Source: Candida dubliniensis CD36 (lineage: Eukaryota > Ascomycota > Pichiomycetes > Serinales > Debaryomycetaceae). Taken from it: a DNA stretch of 64,000 bases. Location of the stretch: positions 2,170,001 through 2,234,000 of the forward strand of contig NC_012860.1 in NCBI RefSeq assembly GCF_000026945.1, in the 5' to 3' direction. A model generated the notes under the pieces. That model was not told the DNA's origin and ran no database searches. It worked only from the letters and a program-made list of their open reading frames with translations. Shown here in pieces: positions 29,420 through 39,232 of the stretch (positions are counted from its first letter, which is position 1; the number at the start of each line of letters is the position of its first letter). The position numbers and the translations under genes are program-made.

Positions 29420-30473
29420 GACAATGTCTTTTTTTTGGTGTTCGCTCAGAGATAAATTCAGAAAGGTAGTGTTGTTTTGATAAAGCAACAAACTCGCTTG
29501 CATATTCGACTCGTAATGCTGGCAAACTGCTGCAGCATTGGATCTTTACATGTAGAATACAAGATTAGGTGACTTTATGATGGCAATGTTAGTTACTGTG
29601 TAAACACTGGTATTGAAAAGAGGTTATACAAGGAAAAATCTGGAAACCTCGACGTCAGAACGAAATACCAGTTAATCTGAATTGTATTTCCAGTTCTTTG
29701 TTGCAAATTATGAGTTTGTGGTAATGCAAATTGAAGCCAAGAGAATGAGCTGATTAAACTTCTTCTGTTGCATTAAAGTGATCTATATTCTTGCTTCTGG
29801 ATAATAACGACACTGAAATATAAAGCCACGAATTGACATAACTATTTTATTATTTGCAGCGAAAGTATTTTTGAACAATCTATTATATTCCAAACTGGAA
29901 CAATAGTGACACCACAAGATTTTGTGATGATAAGATTATTCCCAACAAGAAACCAGCATTACAAGTCTTTCTCACTTTTGTGGTTTCGTATAACATACTT
30001 ATTGTTATTTTCTAGAAAAATATAGGTTTTGCTGCCATTTGCACCTAAGCCCACAAAAAAAAAAAAATTGAGGTGGCTACAAACTGTATCAGCAGCTGTC
30101 ATTTTGATGATTCAATCAATAATGGATTCTCTACTTCCTCTTGACAACACGAACATGGTCAACTTTGACGGAAAATGTCGTTCTATTGAATCAATATATC
30201 ACTGGTGCAGACAGATATGACTGCTATCTACTGAAACGAATATTAAACAATTCCTAAAAACTATTAAGGAACAGCAATCTCATAATCTGAAATAAGCGGA
30301 AACGCTGGAATTCTCATTCATTCATTCATTCTTCTTTCTACAAAGATATAACTAAACACGAAAAGTGTATTAATATAAAGTAGTACAAAACGTGACAGAA
30401 AAAAAAAAAAAACATTTCGTGTTTTGTTTATATGCAGTCGTTTTAGTTTACTGTTTTCTTTTCATTGCACATT

Positions 30474-30479
30474 ACGCGT
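30474..30479. promoter_or_regulatory. ACGCGT, candidate MCB element upstream of HCM1
   Basis: A perfect MluI cell-cycle box 383 bp before the HCM1 ATG. In S. cerevisiae HCM1 is a late-G1 gene controlled by SBF/MBF, and in Candida the merged SBF/MBF factor recognises ACGCGT. The hexamer is rare in such AT-rich DNA. Confidence 0.5.
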
Positions 30480-30861
30480 CTTCCCATTTTCTTTATTTTT
30501 TTTTTAAAGAAAAAATTCTCTCTATCAGGAATGGTTTCATCTTGTCAATGATTTCGTACATATATATATATATATTCGCCAAAGTGGATGAACATGTCAT
30601 AAATTCAATTTTTGATGATTTTTCTTATCTTTTTTTTTTTTTCTTTTTATCCGTTCTATTACAGATTTTTTTATCCTTTTGTTATAATTTTTTTTTTTTT
30701 TTAATTTTACTTTTAGTACCTTTTAATCTTATAACAAGATATCCTAGAATCGTTGCACTTTACCAAGTATTAGATAGAGTTTCTACCTTACATCTCAAGA
30801 GATAAGTCATAGTCATCGGAGCTACCTAGAGAAAAAGAAATAAATCTACTTTTGCATCAAG

Positions 30862-32577
30862 ATGTCTACTGTGATGGATAAACTTACATCAAGACAACCA
30901 TTAAAGGATTCTTCTAATTATAAGAATAATTCAGAAATGACGCCTTCCAAATCGCGGTCACAATTATCGGTAGCACTTCCAATTACTCAGAACACGCCAC
31001 CTGAAAGCATATCAGCCATCAGAAGACCTGAGACAAACCTATTCGAGACCCCTACAAGACTTTATAATATAGATACTACTTCATTGGTGGGCGAGTCTCA
31101 ACATTTAATAATGCAGTCATCCTATTTATCTCCGGCTTTTTCGTCGCCAACCCAAAAGCATACTCAAGAACAAAATTCAGAGAAATTAACTAGTTCTCCT
31201 ATAAGAAAGTCTTTGGAAACCAAGAAGCTGAAATCAAAAGCAAAGTCAAATACTTCTCCTGCTAATACTGGTAGGTCCTTTAACTTGCAATCAGAGGACA
31301 AACCCCCTTACTCATATGCAACTTTGATCGGTATTTCAATATTATCTCACCCTGAAAAAAAGTTGACCTTATCTCATATATATCAATGGATATCGGATAC
31401 TTTTAAATACTATAAGAAAGGAGACGTTGGGTGGCAGAATTCTATAAGACACAACTTGTCGTTGAACAAAGCATTTATCAAGGGTGAGAAATCTAAGGAT
31501 GGAAAAGGACATTTCTGGTGTATCAAGCCAGGATGTGAGGAGCAATTTTTGAAAAGCAGGAGTGTGAAGAAAAGCTCCTATCAAGAAGTCATGGACCAGA
31601 TCAATCATGCTTCCAAAATAAATGCTGAAGCTGCTGCAAGAGCGGCAGAAGAAAAAGCTGCTAAAGAAGCAACTGAGTCAAAGTTGAACAGCAATTATGG
31701 TCGTACAAACCTTGCATCATCTCCTAACTACCCCAAGCTGAAAAGGAAATTAGAATGTGATGACGAAGATGATGACTTTGAGTATGATGAAGAAGATGTC
31801 ACTGTGATTGATCCGCCAATGAAAAAACAGAAAGTAGCTACATTGGGTGAACCTTGGCAGTCAAGTCCCCCTATCAAATCAACCAGTTCAAATGACACAA
31901 GTGACACTGTTAATGTGGCTGCATCCAGTAGTGAAAGTAAAGTCAATGCTGTGATTACTACAACACCGAAAACAACTTCAACACCAAGATTTGTCATTGA
32001 TTCACCAAATAGGCCAATTCTTGCAGGAAAAAACCTTACATACACTTCTTCATTCAGTTGCAGCTCAAATTTTGAACTTTCTCCAGTAAGACCACTTGAA
32101 ACTGGTCCTCTTTTGGAACCCTTAACACCTGCAAATAACATTTATCGGACTTTCCAAACTCAACAACAGCAACTGTTGCTGCTGCTGCATGTGATACTCC
32201 GGTCACGTACACCCAAATCAACTATTGTCAAAACACCAATTAGAAACATTCGTACTCCCCAAACTAGTTCTATTGTTAGGAAGCTTTGGAATTCTCCTTC
32301 ATACTTAGATGATTTTTATTATAGCCCGTTGATTAATAATCTGATTAATCTATTAGCGGTTTCATCTAATTCAAAACTATCGACTATTCAAGGAAGTTTT
32401 CTGTCGTATGATGATGATGATATGGTTTCAAGAAACTTCGAAAACCCTCATGTCCACTCATCGCCAATATTAGGTGTTTCATCAGATCGTGTTATTGTTG
32501 TTGATGATAAAGAAGAAAGAAAGAATTTGCTCCAGGATTTAAAGAATGTGGAGAATAGTAGCAAATCAAAGAGTTGA
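30862..32577 (+). CDS. HCM1: Forkhead transcription factor Hcm1
   Basis: Nuclear regulator, in budding yeast an S-phase activator of spindle, kinetochore and budding genes. The forkhead domain spans about residues 146-232: [16 protein letters not shown], then the recognition helix [15 protein letters not shown] at 191-205, then [11 protein letters not shown]. There is no FHA domain, which separates it from Fkh1/2. Many Ser-Pro and Thr-Pro sites on both sides of the domain suggest CDK control. 571 residues. Codons 434-442 (four CAA/CAG followed by CTG TTG CTG CTG CTG) form a dense CTG cluster, read mainly as Ser here. A DAM1 kinetochore gene and SWE1 are also in the window, but no physical linkage is implied. 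Confidence 0.93.
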   Translation: MSTVMDKLTSRQPLKDSSNYKNNSEMTPSKSRSQLSVALPITQNTPPESISAIRRPETNLFETPTRLYNIDTTSLVGESQHLIMQSSYLSPAFSSPTQKHTQEQNSEKLTSSPIRKSLETKKLKSKAKSNTSPANTGRSFNLQSEDKPPYSYATLIGISILSHPEKKLTLSHIYQWISDTFKYYKKGDVGWQNSIRHNLSLNKAFIKGEKSKDGKGHFWCIKPGCEEQFLKSRSVKKSSYQEVMDQINHASKINAEAAARAAEEKAAKEATESKLNSNYGRTNLASSPNYPKLKRKLECDDEDDDFEYDEEDVTVIDPPMKKQKVATLGEPWQSSPPIKSTSSNDTSDTVNVAASSSESKVNAVITTTPKTTSTPRFVIDSPNRPILAGKNLTYTSSFSCSSNFELSPVRPLETGPLLEPLTPANNIYRTFQTQQQQLLLLLHVILRSRTPKSTIVKTPIRNIRTPQTSSIVRKLWNSPSYLDDFYYSPLINNLINLLAVSSNSKLSTIQGSFLSYDDDDMVSRNFENPHVHSSPILGVSSDRVIVVDDKEERKNLLQDLKNVENSSKSKS

Positions 32578-32926
32578 TTGTCTTTTTTTTTGCATGGTTT
32601 TATATTTTTGGTTAGTATTGGTTTTTATTTTGGTTTAATTTAGGAATGGGCAAATCACTTTTAATTAGTGTTCTTTTTATTTTTCATTTTTTTGTTTTTT
32701 TATTTTTTTCTATATTTGTTTCATTTCTTGGATTAAGATATTTTATGGTCATTATTGTCTTTAATTTTACAATCTACTATAGGGAGTTTTTAAGGTTAGT
32801 ATTTTTTATTTGTTTGATGAGTAGATTAGTTTTGTATTATTATCAATTGTTTTTTTTTTTTTTTCTTTATATATAAATTTCCTCTTTAATCAATACATAC
32901 ATACATATATATATACAATTATTAGT
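32578..32926. terminator. Convergent HCM1 / BUD31 3' region
   Basis: 349 bp of extremely T-rich DNA between two convergent stops, ending in TA-rich sequence at 32890-32925. It must hold both polyadenylation signals. The small hydrophobic frame at 32646-32876 is a by-product of poly-T. Confidence 0.6.
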
Positions 32927-33379
32927 TTAATCACTAGAAGCACATCCTCGGCACCCACAAGTAATACATTCAATATTCACTTTTTCAGGATCCTTTTCTA
33001 ATAATTTGGCTTTAGGAACTCTACAGACACAAGTTCCTCCACCATTAGTATTGGTAGATATACAATTAATACAACATAACTTTTCATAACCAGGTTTTTT
33101 CCATTTAGCAATAAGGTCGTTGTTTATATCATTCTGAAGTAATAACCAATCATACAATTCTTTAGATATTCGTTTCGCCACATATGTATCATAAACATAA
33201 CGAGTGATTTTATAATTTAATTGATATATTATCCATAATGATGATTGTTTAGATTTGGTTGGGTCGGGATTAGTTTGTGCTGACTTCAACTTGCTACGAT
33301 ACTTTGTCAAAGTAGGTTCAACTTTAGAGTACCCTTCTGGGGGTGGACCATTCTTTTTCGGTTTTTTTATCTTTGGCAT
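32927..33379 (-). CDS. BUD31: Bud31/G10, spliceosome component
   Basis: Zinc-binding protein of the activated spliceosome (SF3b/Bact-associated), needed for efficient splicing and, in yeast, normal bud-site selection through splicing of budding-gene transcripts. 150 residues, as in other fungi. The N-terminus MPKIKKPKKNGPPPEGY and the middle LWIIYQLNYKITRYVYDTYV are typical of G10. The C-terminal zinc region carries CCINC ... CVCRVPKAKL ... IECITCGCRGCAS, near-identical to the family signature. Convergent with HCM1; its upstream side faces the tRNA-Ser gene, transcribed in the same direction. Confidence 0.96.
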   Translation of the reverse strand: MPKIKKPKKNGPPPEGYSKVEPTLTKYRSKLKSAQTNPDPTKSKQSSLWIIYQLNYKITRYVYDTYVAKRISKELYDWLLLQNDINNDLIAKWKKPGYEKLCCINCISTNTNGGGTCVCRVPKAKLLEKDPEKVNIECITCGCRGCASSD

Positions 33380-33685
33380 GTCATGTAAGAGTATGAAAAG
33401 GAGTTGTTATGTAGGTAATTCAAGAGTAAAGCAGCAAAACATTTTTTTTTTTGACAGTTTTTTTTTTTTGGAGACATTCTCATTCTTTTTTGTTAATCAC
33501 TTTTGTTAAATAAACAGTAAGTTCGCCATTTCAACAAGCTTCAAAAAAAACTCATACAAGCAAGATAATATTTCAAAATCAAACCAAAAGCTTGATGTGA
33601 TTCAAAAAAGAACACATTTAATAGATAGCTCAATTGATTTAAAAAACAGAAAAAAAAAAACCTGAAACCAAAAAATAACTAATGA
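33380..33685. other. BUD31 upstream / tRNA downstream region
   Basis: 306 bp between BUD31 and the tRNA-Ser gene, both on the minus strand. The tRNA terminator is the A-run at 33670-33676 (a T-run in the transcript) with a second longer A-run at 33650-33660. A T-tract near 33441-33450 and 33460-33469 lies in the BUD31 promoter. Confidence 0.7.
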
Positions 33686-33780
33686 CGACAGCAGCAGGAT
33701 TCGAACCTGCGCGGGCAAAGCCCAACTGATAACGCGAATAAGATTCGAGTCAGACGCCTTAACCGCTCGGCCACACTGTC
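33686..33780 (-). tRNA. tRNA-Ser(CGA) with a 13-nt intron
   Basis: Reads UCG codons. On the minus strand the acceptor stem GACAGTG pairs with TGCTGTC (two G-U pairs), followed by discriminator G. The A box TGGCCGAGCGG is at 33763-33773 and the B box GGTTCGAATCC is a perfect consensus at 33697-33707. The anticodon CGA is at 33745-33747, followed by A37. A 13-nt intron (33731-33743) sits at the canonical position after base 37, leaving an 82-nt mature tRNA with the long variable arm GGGCTTTGCCC expected of Ser. The top pair of the anticodon stem is U-U. This is not the unusual CUG-decoding tRNA-Ser(CAG) of this clade. Confidence 0.95.
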
Positions 33781-35575
33781 AAATTTTTTGATTTTAATTG
33801 GCTCAGAAGGTTATATTGTAAGATTTTGTTTTACAAATAATAAATGACAGAAATCTTATTTAAGGGTATAGCTTCAAAATAATTAGTAAGAACTAATATT
33901 GTCAAAAGATTTTTAAGTAGTTAGAGTGTACTTTTCGGTGTGGTTTTCTTTTTTTTCTTTTTTGTTATAAGTTTAAGTTAGATTTGGTGTAAAAATCATT
34001 GCAAAAACAAATTAACGTTGAATAATTTTAATTAAATCTAAAAACATCACAACTTGGGCCCCAATACCCAAATCAGACCCAAAATTGTTCTAGAACTGCT
34101 TTAAGACCTAAATTAAAGAAATCATGCATAAACCAACAGGTTGCACGAATCACCCATTTGTTGCATATCAACTACATATTGTTGCAGCTAATTTAATCTA
34201 ATTTCTATGGGCCCATTTTCTCCTCCAGCTTTTGCTTTGTTCGGGGATCTCGAAAATTAATCAGATTCTGAAAAAAAAAAATCTTAATTGGCATTTAATT
34301 TGTTTTTTTAATAAACAATAGATGTATTAAAGTGTTGAAATTCAAAACAATGTTGTTTGTTGGCATAGAAGAATTATACAACCTCTGAATCTTTCTGCAT
34401 AATAGAGTCTAATGATACTTAATATTTACTTCATTCCATCTTATGAATAAAAAACTTGTAACGTGAATTGGGGTGAACATAAGACATGACTGACGCAAAT
34501 ACAGTTGCCACGTGAAGCCAGGACAATGAAACAGGATTGTGAATTACTATGAATGAATTGTATGTAGACTAAATAGAATCATATATTCAAAATAAGGATG
34601 GGTAAAATCATCAAAAATAATGTATTGTCCAATGTTATACAATAAAGAAAACAATATACTAAGGAAGCTGTAGTCCGATTATTCCACCAACGTTGGAGGG
34701 ACACTATTAGATATACCATGTAATTATCAGTAATTAGATTATATAATTTCTTTATAAGTAAGTTTAATACTATAAGACACCTTTCGCCTACGCAGGATCG
34801 TTCTCGACTTTTCAATAAAAATAAAAGTAGACTAAGAGGAAGAAGCCAAAAGCTACTATATAATTACAAAAACTAATAGATAGCCTCTTCAGGGATATCA
34901 GGAATGTTATTTGCAATTATTGTTTTGTAGTTGTCTAGTCAACTACTGGCAGTCGTTATACCAAGTATCACCATAAATGCCATTATTAAAACATACTTTT
35001 ATAATAACTATTATTAGCTAACTATCAGTGTTGGTCAACACAAGATAAATACAGGTAAAAAGCATAAAAATATAGGCAAAATATATATAGATGTTTTAGT
35101 CTTTCGAAAGCAAATATGGAGTATTATTTGTCTCTCCTGTATTACTTTTTTTCCCCTTTTTTTTTGCAACATTTTTCAATTACAGTAAATCTTGAGAAAT
35201 GTCATGGTCTAATTATAAATCTATAAGATTGATTTCTCCTCTCTTGATTACAATGGACCGCTTTTCCTCCCATGTCTTTGGAATTGTTTAACAATCATTG
35301 TCTGTTCAAATGTCAAATTTACTACTTATTATCAGTAAAAGCAATCTCGCCATTCTTGTAAATATATATGCTCTTTCTAACCCACTTGAACATTAACCCA
35401 ATATAAGGAGATTTCCGTTGTCTCCGTCTCTTGTTATACCATTTTTGTAAAAACAGCTAATACTTGCATGTTTATCCCTGAAGGAAAAAGTTTGAGTATA
35501 TAAATAGATATAGAACTAGATCAGTTAGAATTTCAGTCACCATAAATTTTAATTATCAACAATTTCATAACAAAA
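33781..35575. other. Long non-coding region upstream of the lipase gene
   Basis: 1.8 kb without a supported gene. The LIP promoter occupies the right end, with TATAAATA at 35499-35506, 70 bp before the ATG, and pyrimidine-rich DNA at 35130-35170. A small palindrome TGTTGGTCAACA lies near 35025-35036. Its place next to a tRNA gene made me look for a solo LTR, but I could not find matching ends with target duplications. The minus-strand frame at 34579-34815 looks random. Confidence 0.55.
35499..35506 (+). promoter_or_regulatory. TATA box of the lipase gene
   Basis: TATAAATA 70 bp before the lipase ATG, at a spacing normal for an inducible, TATA-driven yeast promoter. Confidence 0.55.
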
Positions 35576-36985
35576 ATGAAATCCCTAGTTGTTTTATTTA
35601 CTTTATTGTCAATAGTACTTGCTTCCATATTAGATTTAAAATCACCTCTTGTGGATGATTTTTACAAAGCTCCTGACGGTTATGAGTCGGCCAAATTAGG
35701 AGAAATCTTAAAGCTGAGAAAAACACCAAGCCAAATAAGCAGTTTGTTTATTCCCGTTGAAGTCAAAAACTCCTGGCAACTTTTGGTTAGATCTGAAGAC
35801 TCATTTGGGAATGCAACAGCAATTGTTACCACTGTTATTGAGCCTTTCAATGCCAACCCTTCCAAAGTTGTATCCTATCAAAGTTGGGAAGATGCTGCTA
35901 ATATTAAATGTTCACCTTCTTACGGTATGCAATTCGGTGCTCCATTGTCATCAGCACAAACCCAAGTAGATATGATTTTCATGGTTCCATTGTTGAATAA
36001 AGGTTATTTTATTGTCAGTCCTGATTATGAGGGGCCAAAATCTTCGTTTACAGCGGGCACTCAATCTGGAAAGGCCACTTTAGATTCCATTAAAGCGATT
36101 TTACAGTCGAAACAACTTACCGGGATTGAGAATGATGCCCAAGTTGCCATGTGGGGGTATTCTGGAGGTACAATAGCATCTGGTTGGGCTGCTGCATTAC
36201 AACCTAAATATGCACCAGAATTAAAGAAAAATTTGATTGGTACAGCTCTTGGTGGGTTTGTCACCAATATTACTGCTACTGCTGTAGCAACTGATGGCGG
36301 GCCATTTGCTGGATTAATTCCCAACGCATTAATGGGATTGGCCAATGAATTCCCCGACTTCAAGAAGAGAATATATGAAGTTGTAGAGAAAAAATATGAA
36401 GGCGTTTTAAACCAGGGTGCTCAACATTGTTTAGTAGGAGCTACCCTATATTTTGCATTTGATCAAGTTTTCACTGGTGACAATAGATACGTCGAACAAG
36501 GTTATGGGGTGCTTAAAGACAAAATATTCAACCAAACTATTGTGGAAAACAGTTTGCTATACTTGGATCAAGAGTATGTACCAGACATTCCAATATTTGT
36601 GTATCACGGTTCGTTGGATGGCATTGTTCCAATCGCTGGCGCGCATGGAGTTTACAAAAATTGGTGTGACTGGGGAATCAACTCATTTGAGTTTGCTGAA
36701 GATTCATTAAATGGTCATCTTACAGAGATGATTGTCGGAGCTCCAGCAGCTCTAACATGGTTAGATGCCAGGTTTGACGGTAAGCCAGTTGTAAAGGGTT
36801 GTAAGAAAACTTCCAGAATTACCAATTTTTCTTATCCAAACATTGCTGATTCAACTAAAGAGTTCTTTTCAGGTATTCTTGATTCACTTACTGCTTCACC
36901 ATTGGGTCCTGGCATAACATCTGATGACATAACATTGGATGGATTAACCAAATTTTTGGGTAGCTTTCTGGGCTCAAAGAATTAA
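35576..36985 (+). CDS. Secreted lipase, Candida LIP family
   Basis: Extracellular triacylglycerol lipase of the Candida LIP family (secretory lipase fold, alpha/beta hydrolase), used to take fatty acids from host or environmental lipid. 469 residues. A signal peptide covers about 1-17 ([17 protein letters not shown]). The nucleophile Ser196 lies in GYSGG (194-198), with likely Asp348 in GSLDG and His381 in NGHL completing the triad. Four cysteines (112, 285, 364, 409) fit two disulfides. Several N-glycosylation sites are present (NAT, NIT, NQT, NFS). The family has about ten members, so I do not choose one; LIP3 is my guess from recalled gene order. Convergent with the pseudophosphatase-like gene. 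Confidence 0.93.
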   Translation: MKSLVVLFTLLSIVLASILDLKSPLVDDFYKAPDGYESAKLGEILKLRKTPSQISSLFIPVEVKNSWQLLVRSEDSFGNATAIVTTVIEPFNANPSKVVSYQSWEDAANIKCSPSYGMQFGAPLSSAQTQVDMIFMVPLLNKGYFIVSPDYEGPKSSFTAGTQSGKATLDSIKAILQSKQLTGIENDAQVAMWGYSGGTIASGWAAALQPKYAPELKKNLIGTALGGFVTNITATAVATDGGPFAGLIPNALMGLANEFPDFKKRIYEVVEKKYEGVLNQGAQHCLVGATLYFAFDQVFTGDNRYVEQGYGVLKDKIFNQTIVENSLLYLDQEYVPDIPIFVYHGSLDGIVPIAGAHGVYKNWCDWGINSFEFAEDSLNGHLTEMIVGAPAALTWLDARFDGKPVVKGCKKTSRITNFSYPNIADSTKEFFSGILDSLTASPLGPGITSDDITLDGLTKFLGSFLGSKN

Positions 36986-37145
36986 TTTACAACAACCCTG
37001 TTGCAGTTCTTTTTATTCTGCACAACGACAACGCTCGAGAGATTTTCTAGCCAGCTTTATATTTTATAATAATACAATATATGACACATATGATATATGA
37101 TACATAAAAAAACACTTTTTTTTTTTTTACATTGCAAGTAAAAGC

Positions 37146-37964
37146 TTAATGTAAGAATCTTCTTTTTCTATCACCGCCAGCCAATAACTCATTGTCATCT
37201 TCCTGCGATGACCTTTTAATTGTATCCATTAAAGGTGTGCATTTAATTTCACAATTCTGAGCATAAAACTGTTTTAACAAAGCGTCATATTCAACGCTCG
37301 ACCAATCGTAAATCGATGGTCTTCTACTTTTGATCATGTTGAATGAGTTCAATAAATTGTAGCGATAAGTATCCATCAAGTACGCAATCATAAGACCAGT
37401 CAGCAAATTATCGTTGCCATCTTGTGATATAATCAAAACCTCCATCTCTTGATTAATCAGCTTAAATAAATTAATTAACCTAATTAGACTGAAAAATTGC
37501 AACATCAAGTTTGTGCCACACAATATAGGTGAAGATATCTGGATTCGGTCTGTTGAGTTTGGTAATTGATGAATCAATTTGGAAGCATTTGGATTACTTT
37601 TATAAAAGTAGTTCAAATAGTTTGTTAATATCCGACTATACTTGCGGGTAAAGTTAACAGCAAGCTCATCATGACTCTGAAAAAATGGATCCAAACTCAA
37701 AATTAATACATCAGACGATATTGTCACATCTCTGTTATTTTCAATCAAGTCAAGGAATGGTAATGTTGTCCCGCAATTGATGATTATCTTGATGTTGTGT
37801 TCAACTAAGAAGTTGGCACCATAATTATCTGTTTTATTCAACAACGCGTTATATGGTCCCAACCACACTCTTGGGCAAATCTGCTGAGGCGTATCCGGAT
37901 TAAAGAACATGCACTCATTGAAGTGTGTATTGTGGTTGTGAAAGTTTCTGCTTTGAGAATACAT
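37146..37964 (-). CDS. Dual-specificity-phosphatase-like protein lacking catalytic residues
   Basis: Resembles a small dual-specificity phosphatase: the N-terminal ICPRVWLGPYNALLN matches the 'I.p.lylG....a' strand, INCGTTLPF matches the 'vinl' region, and RYNLLNSFNMIKSRRPSI matches the helix after the P-loop (the 'A...vr..Rp.i' motif). The P-loop itself reads VLIISQDGNDNLLTGL: the catalytic Cys is Ser180 and the Arg of CX5R is Asn186, so phosphatase activity is not expected. It may act as a STYX-like pseudophosphatase. A loop of about 50 residues interrupts the domain (about 120-165). I know no named yeast equivalent. The open frame is intact, so it is not a decayed pseudogene. 272 residues; the C-terminus is acidic then basic (GGDRKRRF). 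Confidence 0.75.
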   Translation of the reverse strand: MYSQSRNFHNHNTHFNECMFFNPDTPQQICPRVWLGPYNALLNKTDNYGANFLVEHNIKIIINCGTTLPFLDLIENNRDVTISSDVLILSLDPFFQSHDELAVNFTRKYSRILTNYLNYFYKSNPNASKLIHQLPNSTDRIQISSPILCGTNLMLQFFSLIRLINLFKLINQEMEVLIISQDGNDNLLTGLMIAYLMDTYRYNLLNSFNMIKSRRPSIYDWSSVEYDALLKQFYAQNCEIKCTPLMDTIKRSSQEDDNELLAGGDRKRRFLH

Positions 37965-39232
37965 ATGTAAAAAGTTGAAAATTTGGTTGAGATTTATTGT
38001 CGTTGCTGGGCTTTGATGCTGGTACGTTTAGTTCTTGTAAAACAAAAAAGATTTGAGATTCTGGGTGTGTGAATAAAAGGATATTTCAAGTTATACGGCA
38101 ATTCAGATACTTATACGATACAGTTATAGCTTCGACGTTGTGCTATTTTTTTGTTTTGTTATTTGCTGGTAATTTTAACTTTCTTGTTCGATGCTTTTTG
38201 GCTGTAAAAAAAAAAATGGTGCAGCAATTGTGGGAAATATCTTGGGTATTTTATACTTATTCTTTATATGGGTTGAGCCAATGGATGAAAAAAAGTATAA
38301 TAGCTTCCTAAATATTCATATACCTTAAAATAAAAAAGAAGAAGACAAACAAAGAAACAAAAAGCCAAAAGGGTTAGGTTACTTTTTGTTTAATTGGGGA
38401 AAGAAGAAGTTTGAAAAGTTTGGGAATTAGGAATGGGAGAGAAAAAAAAACAATCTCTTTGAAAAAGCGGATACTTAAGAGAAAAAGTGGAAACCGCGAA
38501 AACTTTAACAGTGAGAGAATTTTTGTTGAAAGAGAACAATAGTGTAGAAAATCCTTATACACTACTATTATAACTGAAGGTAGTGTATATTGAACATTTT
38601 TATATCTTATGCCTTTCTCCTCCCTTCTCTCGTTAATATTCTCGATGAGGCAAAAGCAACAAAGTGCAGAAAAAAGACACAATTTCTCACATGTTACATG
38701 CACAATTGAGCTTTCTAAAATACTTGTTAGGCGTTTTACAATTCTTCTACATTTGGAAATAATTACCAGCTGAACAAGTACTGCACAAGACAGAATTTCA
38801 TTTCATGCCCAATAATAATACAATTCCTGTTATTACAGCAATAACAAGAACAACAACAACCAGAAAAGAATATAAAAGGTTACAATTCACAACGATATGA
38901 TATCCGCTGATCATAAATAACGCATGTCTAAATTCTTGTTGTAACCATTTGGCCAGTTTGATTTTAACATTTTTGATAACGCAATGACTCTATGTGTACT
39001 TTGAAGAAGCTTGTTCACTAGACCAAATTACGATTTCAGTAGACACATATATCTTGAGAATTGATGTCGTACTGGTCTCTACAAAAGAAAGTTCATTTAT
39101 GTAGTTTCTATGTATTGATCTTACAGTTAAAACTAAAGTAGTGCACTTTTGCCAATTGATTGTACTTCACAATTTTTTTGAAAGGACAGTTACATAAACA
39201 CTATTCGTAAAAGCAATCACCTTTCCAAGCTA
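37965..39232. promoter_or_regulatory. Divergent upstream region of the pseudophosphatase-like gene and VPS41
   Basis: 1.27 kb with no supported gene. It holds an A-run near 38203-38213, a purine-rich block at 38330-38540 and CGCGAAA (SCB-like) at 38495-38501. The frames at 38069-38311 and 38374-38703 are driven by simple sequence. Confidence 0.5.

Larger units (their letters stand above)
29337..30861. promoter_or_regulatory. Divergent TFA1 / HCM1 promoter region
   Basis: 1.5 kb. Near TFA1 it has T28 at 29392-29419 (A28 in the TFA1 leader orientation). It also carries (ATTC)n near 30312-30331, ACGCGT at 30474-30479, (TA)n near 30558-30576, and T-tracts at about 30634-30642 and 30690-30701. 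The last 380 bp before HCM1 are very T-rich and probably form its 5' leader. Open frames at 30029-30220 and 30392-30805 are low-complexity and not credited. Confidence 0.55.

Noticed and set aside
29337..29525. Upstream extension of TFA1 to a TTG, adding 63 residues with poly-Lys
   Set aside because: It starts at a non-ATG codon and translates the poly-A tract; MDDSVRSLIRFVSRGFY is the conserved family start.
30392..30805. 137-codon hydrophobic frame upstream of HCM1
   Set aside because: Composed almost entirely of translated T-tracts (poly-Phe); part of the HCM1 leader or promoter.
31728..32141. Antisense 137-codon open frame inside HCM1
   Set aside because: Shadow of Ser/Thr-rich coding sequence on the opposite strand; no start context or family.
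34333..35036. Solo LTR beside the tRNA gene (TGTTG ... CAACA)
   Set aside because: Five-base flanks do not match as a target duplication and I saw no primer site or polypurine tract; only low-complexity similarity.
38374..38703. 109-codon minus frame between the pseudophosphatase-like gene and VPS41
   Set aside because: Phe/Leu/Ser-rich translation of purine-rich DNA; no family or start context.
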